From Bradyrhizobium lupini (lineage in GTDB: Bacteria; Pseudomonadota; Alphaproteobacteria; Rhizobiales; Xanthobacteraceae), in NCBI RefSeq assembly GCF_040939785.1, contig NZ_CP162553.1, positions 3,038,001 through 3,102,000 on the forward strand: a DNA stretch of 64,000 bases. Direction: 5' to 3'. The notes under the pieces were generated by a model. It was not told the DNA's origin, did not search any database, and saw only the letters and a list, made by a program, of their open reading frames with translations. Each line of letters begins with the position of its first letter. Position 1 is the first letter of the stretch. Of the stretch, positions 37,667-46,079 are shown piece by piece. A program made the translations under genes and the position numbers.

Positions 37667-39028
37667 TCAACGCGTTGCCGATTTCAGCACCCGGTCGACC
37701 ATGGCGGGAGCAAGGCCGAGGTAATTTTTCGGTGATGTCAGCGCCTCGATCGTGGCACGGTCGATTCTGACAGAGACGCGGGCGTCGGAAGACAGCGCGT
37801 CCGCCAGCGTAAGACCTTTCTCATTGGCGAGCCGGCAGGCATCATAGACCACGTCATGGGCCTCCTGCCGTCCGATCTGCGGCGCAAGCCCCATCATGAC
37901 GGCTTCGGCCACGATCAGACCGCGGCTGACGGCGAGATTCTCGTTCATCTTGCTTTCATCCACGATGAGGCCGGCGAGCGCGAATTTCGCCTGGTGCAAC
38001 GCGCCGGCGGTCAGCACGAAGCTCTCGGGGATCGCCATCCATTCGGCGTGCCAAGGCCCGGTGGCGCGCTCGAAATCCTGCACCATGGCATCCAGCATGA
38101 GGCCGGCATGCTGGCGCACCGCCTTGGACGCCGCGAGCATCAGTTCCGAGGAGATCGGGTTGCGCTTCTGCGGCATGGTCGAGGAAGCGCCGCGTCCCTT
38201 GACAAAGGGCTCATAGACCTCGGCGAATTCGGTCGACGCCATGATCATGATGTCGAGCGCGATCTTGCCGAGCGAGCCGGTGACCAGCGCCAGGAAATTC
38301 ACGGCCTCGGCAAAACCGTCGCGTGCGACGTGCCAGGTCGAAGCGGGGACGCCGAGCCTCAGTTCGGCGCAGAGCGCTTCCTGCACCTCGAACCCCTTGT
38401 CGCCGAGCGAGGCCAGCGTGCCGGCGGCGCCGGCGAACTGACCGACCAGGACGCGCGGCTTCAACTCACTGATCCGCTCGGCGTGGCGGTCGAACATCGC
38501 GAGCCAGATCGCGGTCTTGTAGCCGAAGGTGACCGGCAGCGCCTGCTGGAGATGGGTGCGGCCCGCCATCGGCGTGTCGCGGAAGCGCTTCGAGAGGTCG
38601 GCAAGAATTGTGCGCAAGCCCGCGATGTCCCGTTCGACGATCTCAAGCCCTGCGCGCAGTTGCAACACCACGGCGGTGTCCATGATGTCCTGCGTGGTCG
38701 CACCCCAATGCACGTAGCGGCCGGCATCGCCGCATTGCTTCACCATCTGATGCACCAGCGGCAGGATCGGATAGCCGACGACATCGGTCTCCTGCCGCAA
38801 CAGGTCGAAATCCAGCGCGGCAACATCGGTCCGCGCGGCGATCTGATCGGCCGCGTCCTGCGGAATCACTCCGCATCTCGCTTCCGCCTTCGCCAGTGCC
38901 ACCTCGACCTCGGCATAGCGCGCGACCGTCGCGATATCGGAAAACACCTCCCGCATCTGCGGCGTGCCGAAGGCATCGCGGAACAGCATGGAATCGAGCA
39001 CGGTGGTCGAGGCATGAAAAGCGGGCAT
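37667..39028 (-). CDS. Fumarase/aspartase-superfamily lyase, PcaB-like (3-carboxy-cis,cis-muconate cycloisomerase type)
   Basis: A 453-residue enzyme of the class II lyase superfamily. The signature SSTMPQKRNP is at about 282-291 and the GRTHLQQALPVTFG segment, with the acid/base histidine, at about 156-169; both are complete. Residues YVHWGATTQDIMDTA further support activity. The sequence is closest in style to PcaB, which acts in the protocatechuate branch of the beta-ketoadipate pathway, but no other pca gene is present here, so a different adenylosuccinate-lyase-like activity is possible. Confidence 0.8.
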   Translation of the reverse strand: MPAFHASTTVLDSMLFRDAFGTPQMREVFSDIATVARYAEVEVALAKAEARCGVIPQDAADQIAARTDVAALDFDLLRQETDVVGYPILPLVHQMVKQCGDAGRYVHWGATTQDIMDTAVVLQLRAGLEIVERDIAGLRTILADLSKRFRDTPMAGRTHLQQALPVTFGYKTAIWLAMFDRHAERISELKPRVLVGQFAGAAGTLASLGDKGFEVQEALCAELRLGVPASTWHVARDGFAEAVNFLALVTGSLGKIALDIMIMASTEFAEVYEPFVKGRGASSTMPQKRNPISSELMLAASKAVRQHAGLMLDAMVQDFERATGPWHAEWMAIPESFVLTAGALHQAKFALAGLIVDESKMNENLAVSRGLIVAEAVMMGLAPQIGRQEAHDVVYDACRLANEKGLTLADALSSDARVSVRIDRATIEALTSPKNYLGLAPAMVDRVLKSATR

Positions 39029-39179
39029 GAGCGTTTCTTCGTGGTTGGTGTTTTGTGTGAGGGCAGCTTACGCACACGGAACTGTTCGGCAATGGACATT
39101 CACTATTCGTCACACATTCGATGCCGTCGCGAAGGCCAGGACAACGTCGGCAGCTGCCGCACGCCATTGCCTCAACACC

Positions 39180-39260
39180 GTCATTGCGAGGAGCCCTTGC
39201 GACGAAGCAATCCACGCTGGCTCCGCGGCGGCAGGCTGGATTGCTCGCAACGACGTGAGG
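39180..39260. repeat. Dispersed palindromic repeat
   Basis: An inverted repeat with arms of the TCATTGCGAGGAGC...GCGACGAAGCAATCCA type and a complementary TGGATTGCTCGCAACGACG arm. It is the main content of the 420-bp gap between the PcaB-like gene and the next regulator; the rest of the gap shows no clear gene. Confidence 0.75.
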
Positions 39261-39448
39261 AAATCGCGACAATCCGGCCGAAACGGCTTTATTCTAATCC
39301 AGGTTGCATTCCTCCCCGTAAACTGCATGCCTGCCATCACGCGATCGTGGTGAACCGGGCAGGCCCCTCGGCGGACTCACAGACATCAGCCGAAATCCGT
39401 TTTGCTTTCATTATTGCCCGATGTTGCCTTGAGATCTGAGTTTTCGAC

Positions 39449-41008
39449 GTGCAGTTTCTGTTCCGGGATCACCTGCTCGATACCGACTTGCGCGAGCTGA
39501 GCCGCGAGCAGGTTCCCGTTGCCGTGGAGCCACAGGTCTTCGATCTCGTCGTCCACCTCATGGAGAACCGCGATCGGGTGGTCAGCAAGGACGAGCTGAT
39601 CGACAAGATCTGGCACGGGCGCAGCGTCTCCGAATCCACGCTGACCAGCCGGATCAATGCGGCACGCAAGGCGGTCGGAGACAGCGGCGCGAGCCAGGCG
39701 CTGATCCGCACCATCTCACGCAAAGGTTTTCGTTTCGTCGGCGACGTCGAAACCAAGCGTGGGGCAACCGCGCCGGAATCCGATTTCGAAGCGAAGCTTC
39801 TACGGGCCCCGCTGCCGCTACCGGACCGCCCCGCGATCGCGGTGCTGCCCTTCACCAACATGAGCGGCGACCGGGAGCAGGATTATTTCTCGGACGGAAT
39901 CAGCGAGGACATCATCACCGCGCTGTCGAAGCTGCGCTGGTTCTTCGTCATCGCGCGCAACTCCTCCTTCGTCTACAAGGGCCGCGCGGTGCACATGAAC
40001 GAGGTCGCGCGCGAGCTCGGCGTGCGCTACGTGCTCGAAGGCAGCGTGCGGCGGAGCGGCGATCGCGTGCGTATCTCCGCGCAGCTCAACGACGTCTCGA
40101 CCGGCAGCCATCTCTGGGCCGAACGCTACGACCGCGAGCTTGCCGACATCTTCGCGGTGCAGGACGAGATCACCGAGGCGATCGTCGCCGCGATCGAGCC
40201 GCAGCTCTATACCGCCGAGAGTTTTCGCGCCCAGCAGAAGCCGCCGGGAAGCCTGGATGCCTGGGACCTTGTGATGCGCGCATTGTCGCATTACTGGCGC
40301 ATCACCCGCGAGGACAATGCCGCCGCGCAAGGACTGCTCGAAGAGGCCGTCGCGCTCGATCCCGCCTATGGCAAGGCACTCGGCCTGCTCGCAACCAGCC
40401 ACATCTTCGGCGCGCATATGGGCTGGTCCGACATGGCCCCGACCGTGCCGGTCGCCGAGCGCGCCGCGCTCGCGGCGGTGGAGGCCGATCGCGAAGATGC
40501 CTGGGCTCATCATGGTCTGGCGTATGCTTATCTATTCCGCCGCCGCTTCGACGACGCGCTGGCGGAGTTCGAACTGGCGCTGAACCTCAATCCGAACTTT
40601 GCGATGGCGCACGCCTTCTATGGCGTGACGCTGTGCTACGCGGGACGATGGCAGAACGGCGATGTCGCGGCGCGCCGCGCGCTGCGGCTGAGCCCGCGCG
40701 ACCCGCTCGCAGCAATCTATTGCGGCGTCGCGGCCTATGCCCGGTTCATCGGCCGCGATTACGAAGGCGCCGCACAGATGGCGCGCGAGTCGATGCGGCA
40801 GCGCGCCGATTTCGTCGGCGCGCATCGCGTGCTGACGGCCGCCGCCGGAATGTCGGGCGATCCCGCGCGCGCGGCTTCCGCCCTGGAAGGCTTGCGCCGC
40901 GCCCAACCCGGCATCTCACTCGCCTGGATCACGCGCGAGCTGCCGATGCTGCGGGACGAGGATCGCGAGCATTATCTCGAGGGATTGCGGCGCGCGGGGA
41001 TGAGGTAG
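39449..41008 (+). CDS. Winged-helix (OmpR-type) / TolB-like / TPR regulator, copy 1
   Basis: A 519-residue protein with a GTG start (MQFLFRDHLLDTDLREL). An OmpR/CadC-type DNA-binding domain spans about 1-100 (AARKAVGDSGASQALIRTIS, KGFRFVGDV). A TolB N-terminal-like domain (about 128-255; IAVLPFTNMSGDREQDYFSD) follows, then TPR-like helices to the end. No membrane helix separates the parts, unlike CadC. It is strongly paralogous to the gene at 42622-44172. Members of this combined family are common in rhizobia but their targets are largely unknown. Confidence 0.88.
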   Translation: MQFLFRDHLLDTDLRELSREQVPVAVEPQVFDLVVHLMENRDRVVSKDELIDKIWHGRSVSESTLTSRINAARKAVGDSGASQALIRTISRKGFRFVGDVETKRGATAPESDFEAKLLRAPLPLPDRPAIAVLPFTNMSGDREQDYFSDGISEDIITALSKLRWFFVIARNSSFVYKGRAVHMNEVARELGVRYVLEGSVRRSGDRVRISAQLNDVSTGSHLWAERYDRELADIFAVQDEITEAIVAAIEPQLYTAESFRAQQKPPGSLDAWDLVMRALSHYWRITREDNAAAQGLLEEAVALDPAYGKALGLLATSHIFGAHMGWSDMAPTVPVAERAALAAVEADREDAWAHHGLAYAYLFRRRFDDALAEFELALNLNPNFAMAHAFYGVTLCYAGRWQNGDVAARRALRLSPRDPLAAIYCGVAAYARFIGRDYEGAAQMARESMRQRADFVGAHRVLTAAAGMSGDPARAASALEGLRRAQPGISLAWITRELPMLRDEDREHYLEGLRRAGMR

Positions 41009-41019
41009 CTAATTTCTCG

Positions 41020-41037
41020 TCTCCCGCTTGCGGGAGA
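41020..41037. terminator. Small hairpin between convergent genes
   Basis: CTCCCGC-TT-GCGGGAG with one further A-T pair, 12 bases after the regulator stop and 15 before the GFA gene stop. It probably ends both transcripts; no clear T-tract is present. Confidence 0.5.
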
Positions 41038-41051
41038 GGAGAAGGGCGCCG

Positions 41052-41474
41052 CTACTCCTGCATCATCTCGCCGCTGCCGCCGAATTCGGCCGGGAAATCC
41101 TTGAGCTTGGGCAGTCCGTCGCGCATTGGCAGCACCGTCTCGGCGTAATTGACGTGGACGCCTGGTGCAAACGCGAGGGTGGGGATGGTGGCAGTGAAGA
41201 CGTCGATCAGGCCGAGCGGCGGATGGTTGGTCATGAGATGACCGCCGCACTTCTTGCAATATTTGCGCTGGCTGAGCGGCGTCTTCGCAAAGGTCTCGAC
41301 ATTCTCTGCACCTTCGCTGATGCGCACGGCTTCGGGCTTCCACAGGCTGAAGGCGTTCACCGGACCGCCCGACCACGAGCGGCACGAGCTGCAATGGCAA
41401 TAGCCCATCGCCTCCGGTGCACCTGTGACCTCGATCGTGACTGCGCCACAGAAGCAGTTTCCAACATGTTTCAT
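41052..41474 (-). CDS. GFA-family zinc-binding protein
   Basis: A 140-residue protein with the CENP-V/GFA cysteine pattern: CFCGAV (Cys 8 and 10), GYCHCSSCRSWSG (about 29-41) and KYCKKCGGHL (about 91-100), which bind two zinc ions. Family members are often annotated as glutathione-dependent formaldehyde-activating enzymes, but most are uncharacterised. It is followed on the same strand by nothing co-oriented within the window; mddA ends 227 bases upstream. Confidence 0.85.
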   Translation of the reverse strand: MKHVGNCFCGAVTIEVTGAPEAMGYCHCSSCRSWSGGPVNAFSLWKPEAVRISEGAENVETFAKTPLSQRKYCKKCGGHLMTNHPPLGLIDVFTATIPTLAFAPGVHVNYAETVLPMRDGLPKLKDFPAEFGGSGEMMQE

Positions 41475-41520
41475 TAGGTCGTCTCCGTTGATGATGGTTT
41501 AGATTCCTCCCCCGCTCCTG

Positions 41521-41540
41521 TTTGCCGAGAACTCGGCAAA
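41521..41540. repeat. 9-bp hairpin in the gap between mddA-like and GFA genes
   Basis: TTTGCCGAGAACTCGGCAAA is a perfect 9-bp inverted repeat with a two-base loop. It lies in a 227-bp GC-rich gap after the mddA-like gene and may mark its 3' end. No T-tract follows on the minus strand. Confidence 0.45.
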
Positions 41541-41701
41541 AACGAATGCGGGGTCGCGACGAGCTTTGCTCGCACTGATAGCGTCGGGGTGAGGGGATTC
41601 ACCCCGAGAAACGTTGAAGGTTGCGTCCGGCACGATCCGTTACGCGCCTCGGCGCCGCCGCGCATCCTCCTTTCGGCGGACGCGACGGAACGACGCGCAA
41701 G

Positions 41702-42487
41702 CTATACCGACTTGCGCCAGGGAATAAGCATCGACACCCGTTGTTTGTACTGCCGGTACTCGTCGCCGAAGAGATCGACGAGGTCGTGCTCCTCCAGCGC
41801 GATGCCGACGAAGATGTAGGCCGTGGTCACGGCGGCGAACAGCAGATGGCCCGCGGTCATGACCGGCGCCGCCCAGAACGCGATGATGAAGCCGAGATAG
41901 ATCGGATGACGGACAAACTTGTAGAGCAGCGGCGTCTTGAATCGCGGCGGCGACGCCTCCTTGCCGACGAGATGATTGGTAACCTGATGCAAGCCGAACA
42001 GCTCGAAGTGATTGATGATGAAGGTCGAGGTGAACACCAGGACCCAGCCCGCCAGCGACAGCGTGACGATCGTCACAGCGATATCCGGATTCGCGACGTC
42101 CCATATGACCGTGGGCAGCGGACGCCACTGCCAGAACAGGAGGAGCAATGATAGGCTCGCAAACAGCACATAGGTGCTGCGCTCGACCGGCTTGGGGACG
42201 TACTGCGTCCACCAGGCCTTGAATTGCCGGCGCGCCATTACGCTGTGCTGGACCGCAAACAGGGCCATCAGGAGCAGATTGATGATGATGGCCTCGGCCA
42301 CGGGCGTGTCGGTCCCGGTATCGATGGTCTTCGGCACCACCAGCCCCATGACGAAACCGATGGCGTAGAGAATGGTCATGAAAAACACGAGATACGCCGC
42401 AATTCCGTACAGAAAGGCGATGAACTTGAAAATGCGTGAGCCCGCAACCGGGCCGATAGGATGAACCTGATGATCAATTTGGGTCAT
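41702..42487 (-). CDS. mddA: Methanethiol S-methyltransferase-like membrane protein (MddA family)
   Basis: A 261-residue integral membrane protein with five or six helices, starting MTQIDHQVHPIGPVAGS. The segments LFAVQHSVMARRQFKAWWTQ, FELFGLHQV and KFVRHPIYLGFIIAF match the isoprenylcysteine-methyltransferase-like (ICMT/NnrU) fold and specifically the MddA type. MddA uses S-adenosylmethionine to turn methanethiol into dimethylsulfide and is known in Bradyrhizobium. The assignment is by resemblance; other ICMT-like proteins share the RHPIY motif. The gene diverges from the winged-helix/TPR regulator at 42622. Confidence 0.72.
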   Translation of the reverse strand: MTQIDHQVHPIGPVAGSRIFKFIAFLYGIAAYLVFFMTILYAIGFVMGLVVPKTIDTGTDTPVAEAIIINLLLMALFAVQHSVMARRQFKAWWTQYVPKPVERSTYVLFASLSLLLLFWQWRPLPTVIWDVANPDIAVTIVTLSLAGWVLVFTSTFIINHFELFGLHQVTNHLVGKEASPPRFKTPLLYKFVRHPIYLGFIIAFWAAPVMTAGHLLFAAVTTAYIFVGIALEEHDLVDLFGDEYRQYKQRVSMLIPWRKSV

Positions 42488-42572
42488 AAACAGCTCCGTT
42501 GTGCCAAAACGCCGGCACTTCATTGGTCGCTGCACCATGCCGCACCGGAGGTCCCAAGACTTTCGCGGACGG

Positions 42573-42616
42573 TTGATTTTCGCCTGAGACGACTTTGATT
42601 TTTGCTTGAGACGACA
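42573..42616. promoter_or_regulatory. Tandem 22-bp direct repeat before the winged-helix regulator, candidate autoregulatory operator
   Basis: Two adjacent 22-bp copies (42573-42594 and 42595-42616) agree at 19 of 22 positions and share the core TGAGACGAC. A 22-bp step is two helical turns, the arrangement preferred by OmpR-type winged-helix proteins. The second copy ends five bases before the GTG start of the regulator, so binding there could block transcription or translation. The divergent mddA-like gene begins about 86 bases away. Confidence 0.55.
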
Positions 42617-42621
42617 AAAAC

Positions 42622-44172
42622 GTGCGATTTTGCTTTGAAAACAACGTGCTCGACGGCGACCTGCGGGAACTCACTTGCAGCGGAGCCGCCGTGCCGTTGC
42701 AGCCGCAGGTGTTCGATCTCCTCCTCTATCTGGTGGCGCAGCGCACGCGTGTGGTCAGCAAGGATGACCTGATCAGCCAGATCTGGAGCGATCGGATCAT
42801 CTCGGATTCCGCCCTGAACAGCCGGATCAACGCCGCCCGCAAGGCGCTCGGCGACGATGGCGCAAGCCAGCGGCTGATCAAGACCATTCCGCGCAAGGGT
42901 TTTCGTTTCGTCGGCGAAGTCCGGGAAGAAGTGGCAGCCACGACTGCGCCCGCGCAGCCCGTCGCTGCCCTGCCGCGCGTCCTGACGGACCGTCCGGCGG
43001 TCGCGGTGCTCGCTTTCGAGAACATGAGCGGCGATCCCGCACAGGACTATTTCGGCGACGGCATCAGCGAGGACATCCTCACCGCGCTGTCGAAGCAGCG
43101 CTGGTTCATGGTGATCGCCCGCAACTCGTCCTTTACCTACAAGGGACGCGCGGTCCACATCCGGCAGATTGCCGAGGAACTGGGCGTCCGCTACGTCGTC
43201 GAAGGCAGCGTGCGCAAGTCGGACAACCGGGTGCGCATCACCGCGCAGCTCAACGACGCCACGACGGGCAGCCATCTCTGGGCCGAGCGCTACGACCGCG
43301 AGCTGGTCGACGTGTTCGCCGTGCAGGACGAGATCACGAATGCGATCGCTGCGGCGATCGAGCCGCAGATCCATGCGGCGGAAAGTTTTCGCGCCCATCG
43401 CAAGCCCCCCGCGAGCCTGGATGCCTGGGATCTCCTGATGCGGGCGCTGTCGCATTACTGGCGCGTGACGCGGCGGGATCACGAGACCGCACGGGCGCTG
43501 CTGGAACGCGCGGTGGGGATCGACCCGAACTACGGCCAGGCGCTGTCGGTGCTCGCGGCGAACCACATGTTCGGCGTGCATCTCGGCTGGGCCGAGCTTG
43601 CCATGGTGGCGCCAGCGGCGGAAGCCGCCGCGCTCGCCGCGGTGCGCTGCGACCATGAGGATGCCTGGGCGCACGCCGCGCTCGGCAGCGTCTACTTCTC
43701 GACGCGAAGACTCGCGGACGCACTGTCCGAGTTCGAGCAGGCGCTCGCACTCAATCCGAACTTCTCGCTGGCGCAGGGCTATTACGCACTGGCGCTGTCC
43801 TATGCCGGGCGGCCGAAGGATTCATTCGAGGCAGCGCAGAGGGCAATGCGGCTGTCGCCGCGCGATCCATCCCTGGCGATCTATCACGGCATCGCCGGCT
43901 ATGCCCGCTTCACCGAGCGGCGCTATGCCGAGGCCATCGCGCTCGCGCGCGAGGCAATCCGCCATCGCGGCGATCTCACCGGCGCCTACCGCGTGCTCGC
44001 GGTTTCTGCCGGCATGACCGGAGACGGCGTGCTTGGGGAGATGGCGCTGGGCGAGCTCCGCCGCACCCAGCCCAACATCTCGCTGCACTGGATTTCGACG
44101 CAATTGCCATGGGCCAATGAGGCCGACCGCGAGCACTATCTGGAAGGATTCCGGCGGGCGGGCTTGCGCTAG
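42622..44172 (+). CDS. Winged-helix (OmpR-type) / TolB-like / TPR regulator, copy 2
   Basis: A 516-residue paralogue of the protein at 39449-41008, with the same order: OmpR-type winged helix (about 1-100; INAARKALGDDGASQRLIKT), TolB-like domain (about 125-253; VLAFENMSGDPAQDYFGDGI) and TPR-like C-terminus (ending EHYLEGFRRAGLR). It begins with GTG and has no visible Shine-Dalgarno sequence; instead the tandem 22-bp repeat lies directly before it. It diverges from mddA and is followed by a peptide-transport operon. Confidence 0.88.
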   Translation: MRFCFENNVLDGDLRELTCSGAAVPLQPQVFDLLLYLVAQRTRVVSKDDLISQIWSDRIISDSALNSRINAARKALGDDGASQRLIKTIPRKGFRFVGEVREEVAATTAPAQPVAALPRVLTDRPAVAVLAFENMSGDPAQDYFGDGISEDILTALSKQRWFMVIARNSSFTYKGRAVHIRQIAEELGVRYVVEGSVRKSDNRVRITAQLNDATTGSHLWAERYDRELVDVFAVQDEITNAIAAAIEPQIHAAESFRAHRKPPASLDAWDLLMRALSHYWRVTRRDHETARALLERAVGIDPNYGQALSVLAANHMFGVHLGWAELAMVAPAAEAAALAAVRCDHEDAWAHAALGSVYFSTRRLADALSEFEQALALNPNFSLAQGYYALALSYAGRPKDSFEAAQRAMRLSPRDPSLAIYHGIAGYARFTERRYAEAIALAREAIRHRGDLTGAYRVLAVSAGMTGDGVLGEMALGELRRTQPNISLHWISTQLPWANEADREHYLEGFRRAGLR

Positions 44173-44437
44173 ACGATCCTCACGCCGGGTCCGCGTCGCG
44201 CTTGCGGCGCAGATGGACGGATCGCGCGGCGCGGCGGCGCCGGCTTGGCCGCCAAACACCATAACAGGACGCGCTGTACATTTTTTGTGCGAACATTGTC
44301 GAGACTTTCATCTTGCGGCGCCGAATGAGACCGTGTGAGCCTCGATCCCGGATGGGGACTGGGATGGGCCGGCCGTAGCTTTGCGCGCCACGACGTACGA
44401 AGCGTTTGCGGCTGGTCTCGCTTGAGAAAGATACGAC

Positions 44438-45988
44438 ATGTCAAAACGAGTGTTGCTTGGTGTCCTCCTGGCTTGCGGCCTCGCGGCCCCCGCGCTGGCG
44501 CAAGAGCCGAAGGCGGGTGGAGCGATCAATGCCGTGATTCAGCCCGAGCCGCCCGGCCTGATGCTGGCGATGGTCCAGAACGGCCCGGTGCAGATGGTGT
44601 CGGGCAACATTTTCGAAGGCCTGCTTCGCTACAGCCCCAAGCTCGAACCGCAGCCGGAGCTCGCCGAGAGCTGGAGCGTCAGCGAGGACGCAAAAACCTA
44701 CACATTCAAGCTCAGGAAGGGCGTGACCTGGCATGACGGCAAGCCCTTCACCGCCGCCGACGTGCTGTTCTCGCTCGAGATGCTGAAACAGACGCATGCG
44801 CGCGCTCGCAACAACCTCGCGCAGGTCGACAAGGTCGAGGCCCCCGACGACTACACGGTGGTGTTCACGCTGAAGCAGCCGTTCGGTCCGTTCCTGGGCA
44901 TCTTCGAGGTCGGCTCGATGCCGATGGTGCCGAAGCATCTCTATGAAAGCACCGACTGGAAGACCAATCCCTACAACAACGCCCCAGTCGGCACCGGCCC
45001 CTTCATGTTCAAGGAATGGCAGAAAGGCTCCTTCATCCGCCTGGTCAAGAACCCGAACTATTACGAGAAGGGCAAGCCCTATCTCGACGAGATCTACTGG
45101 CAGATCATTCCCGATGCCGCGGCGCGCTCGGTGGCGTATGAGACCGGCAAGGTCGACGTGCTGCCCGGCGGCTCGGTCGAGAATTTCGACGTGCCCCGGC
45201 TCTCCAAGCTGAAGGACACCTGCGTCACCGGCGCCGGCTGGGAGTTCTTCTCGCCGCTGGCCTGGCTGTGGCTCAACAACCGGCAGGGTCCGCTCGCCGA
45301 CAAGCGGGTGCGGCAGGCGGTCATGTTTGCGATCGACCGCGAGTTCGCCAAGGACGTGATCTGGAACGGGCTCGGCAAGGTCGCAACCGGCCCGTCGGCC
45401 TCGACCATCAAATACTACACCGACGACGTGCCGAAATACCCTTACGATCCCGCCAAGGCCAAGGCGCTGCTGAAGGAAGCCGGCTACAAGGGCGAGAAGA
45501 TCCGCCTTCTGCCGCTCGCCTATGGCGAGACCTGGCAGCGCTGGGGTGAAGCCGTGAAGCAGAACCTCCAGGACGTCGGCATGAACATCGAGACCATCGC
45601 CACCGACGTCGCCGGCGGCAACCAGAAGATCGGCGACTGGGACTACGACATCGCCTTCACCTACCTCTACCAGTACGGCGACCCCGCGCTCGGCGTCGGC
45701 CGCAATTACGTCTCCAGCGCGATTGCCAAGGGCCAGGTGTTCAACAACGTCGAGGGTTACTCCAACGCTGAGATCGACAAGCTGTTCGCCGAGGGCGCGG
45801 TGGCAACGCCGGACTCCAAGCGCAAGGAGATCTACGAGAAGGCGCAGAAGATCCTGGTCGAGGACGTGCCGGTGGCCTGGATGCTCGAGCTGCAATTCCC
45901 GACCATCATGCGCTGCAAGGTCAAGAACCTGATCACCACCGGGATCGGAGTCAACGACGGCTTCAAGGATGCATGGCTCGACAAGTGA
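44438..45988 (+). CDS. ABC transporter solute-binding protein, family 5 (second system)
   Basis: A 516-residue periplasmic binding protein with a signal peptide (MSKRVLLGVLLACGLAAPAL, AQ). Family-5 motifs are YTFKLRKGVTWHDGKPFTAA (about 87-106), PVGTGPFMFKEWQKG and VRQAVMFAIDREFAKDVIWN. A GAGAAAG lies before the ATG. It is the first gene of an intact four-gene importer operon. It is only distantly related to the SBPs of the first system, so a different substrate is expected. Confidence 0.92.
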   Translation: MSKRVLLGVLLACGLAAPALAQEPKAGGAINAVIQPEPPGLMLAMVQNGPVQMVSGNIFEGLLRYSPKLEPQPELAESWSVSEDAKTYTFKLRKGVTWHDGKPFTAADVLFSLEMLKQTHARARNNLAQVDKVEAPDDYTVVFTLKQPFGPFLGIFEVGSMPMVPKHLYESTDWKTNPYNNAPVGTGPFMFKEWQKGSFIRLVKNPNYYEKGKPYLDEIYWQIIPDAAARSVAYETGKVDVLPGGSVENFDVPRLSKLKDTCVTGAGWEFFSPLAWLWLNNRQGPLADKRVRQAVMFAIDREFAKDVIWNGLGKVATGPSASTIKYYTDDVPKYPYDPAKAKALLKEAGYKGEKIRLLPLAYGETWQRWGEAVKQNLQDVGMNIETIATDVAGGNQKIGDWDYDIAFTYLYQYGDPALGVGRNYVSSAIAKGQVFNNVEGYSNAEIDKLFAEGAVATPDSKRKEIYEKAQKILVEDVPVAWMLELQFPTIMRCKVKNLITTGIGVNDGFKDAWLDK

Positions 45989-46002
45989 GGGCTACCTCCG
46001 TC

Positions 46003-46028
46003 ACCTCTCCCCGCTTGCGGGGAGAGGT
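46003..46028. terminator. 12-bp hairpin after the solute-binding protein gene
   Basis: ACCTCTCCCCGC-TT-GCGGGGAGAGGT is a perfect palindromic hairpin 15 bases after the SBP stop and 52 before the permease start. Such intra-operon structures usually stabilise the SBP transcript and reduce read-through, giving more binding protein than permease. Confidence 0.6.
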
Positions 46029-46079
46029 GGGCGCTCCGTCTCTGTCGCTCCAGGTCACACCACCGATATGATCCTCTAG

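Noticed and set aside
37667..39028. Calling a complete protocatechuate pathway from the PcaB-like gene
   Set aside because: No other pca genes lie in the window, and the lyase superfamily has several related activities.
41474..41665. Small minus-strand frame between mddA and the GFA gene
   Set aside because: It runs through palindromic repeat sequence and has no protein-like features.
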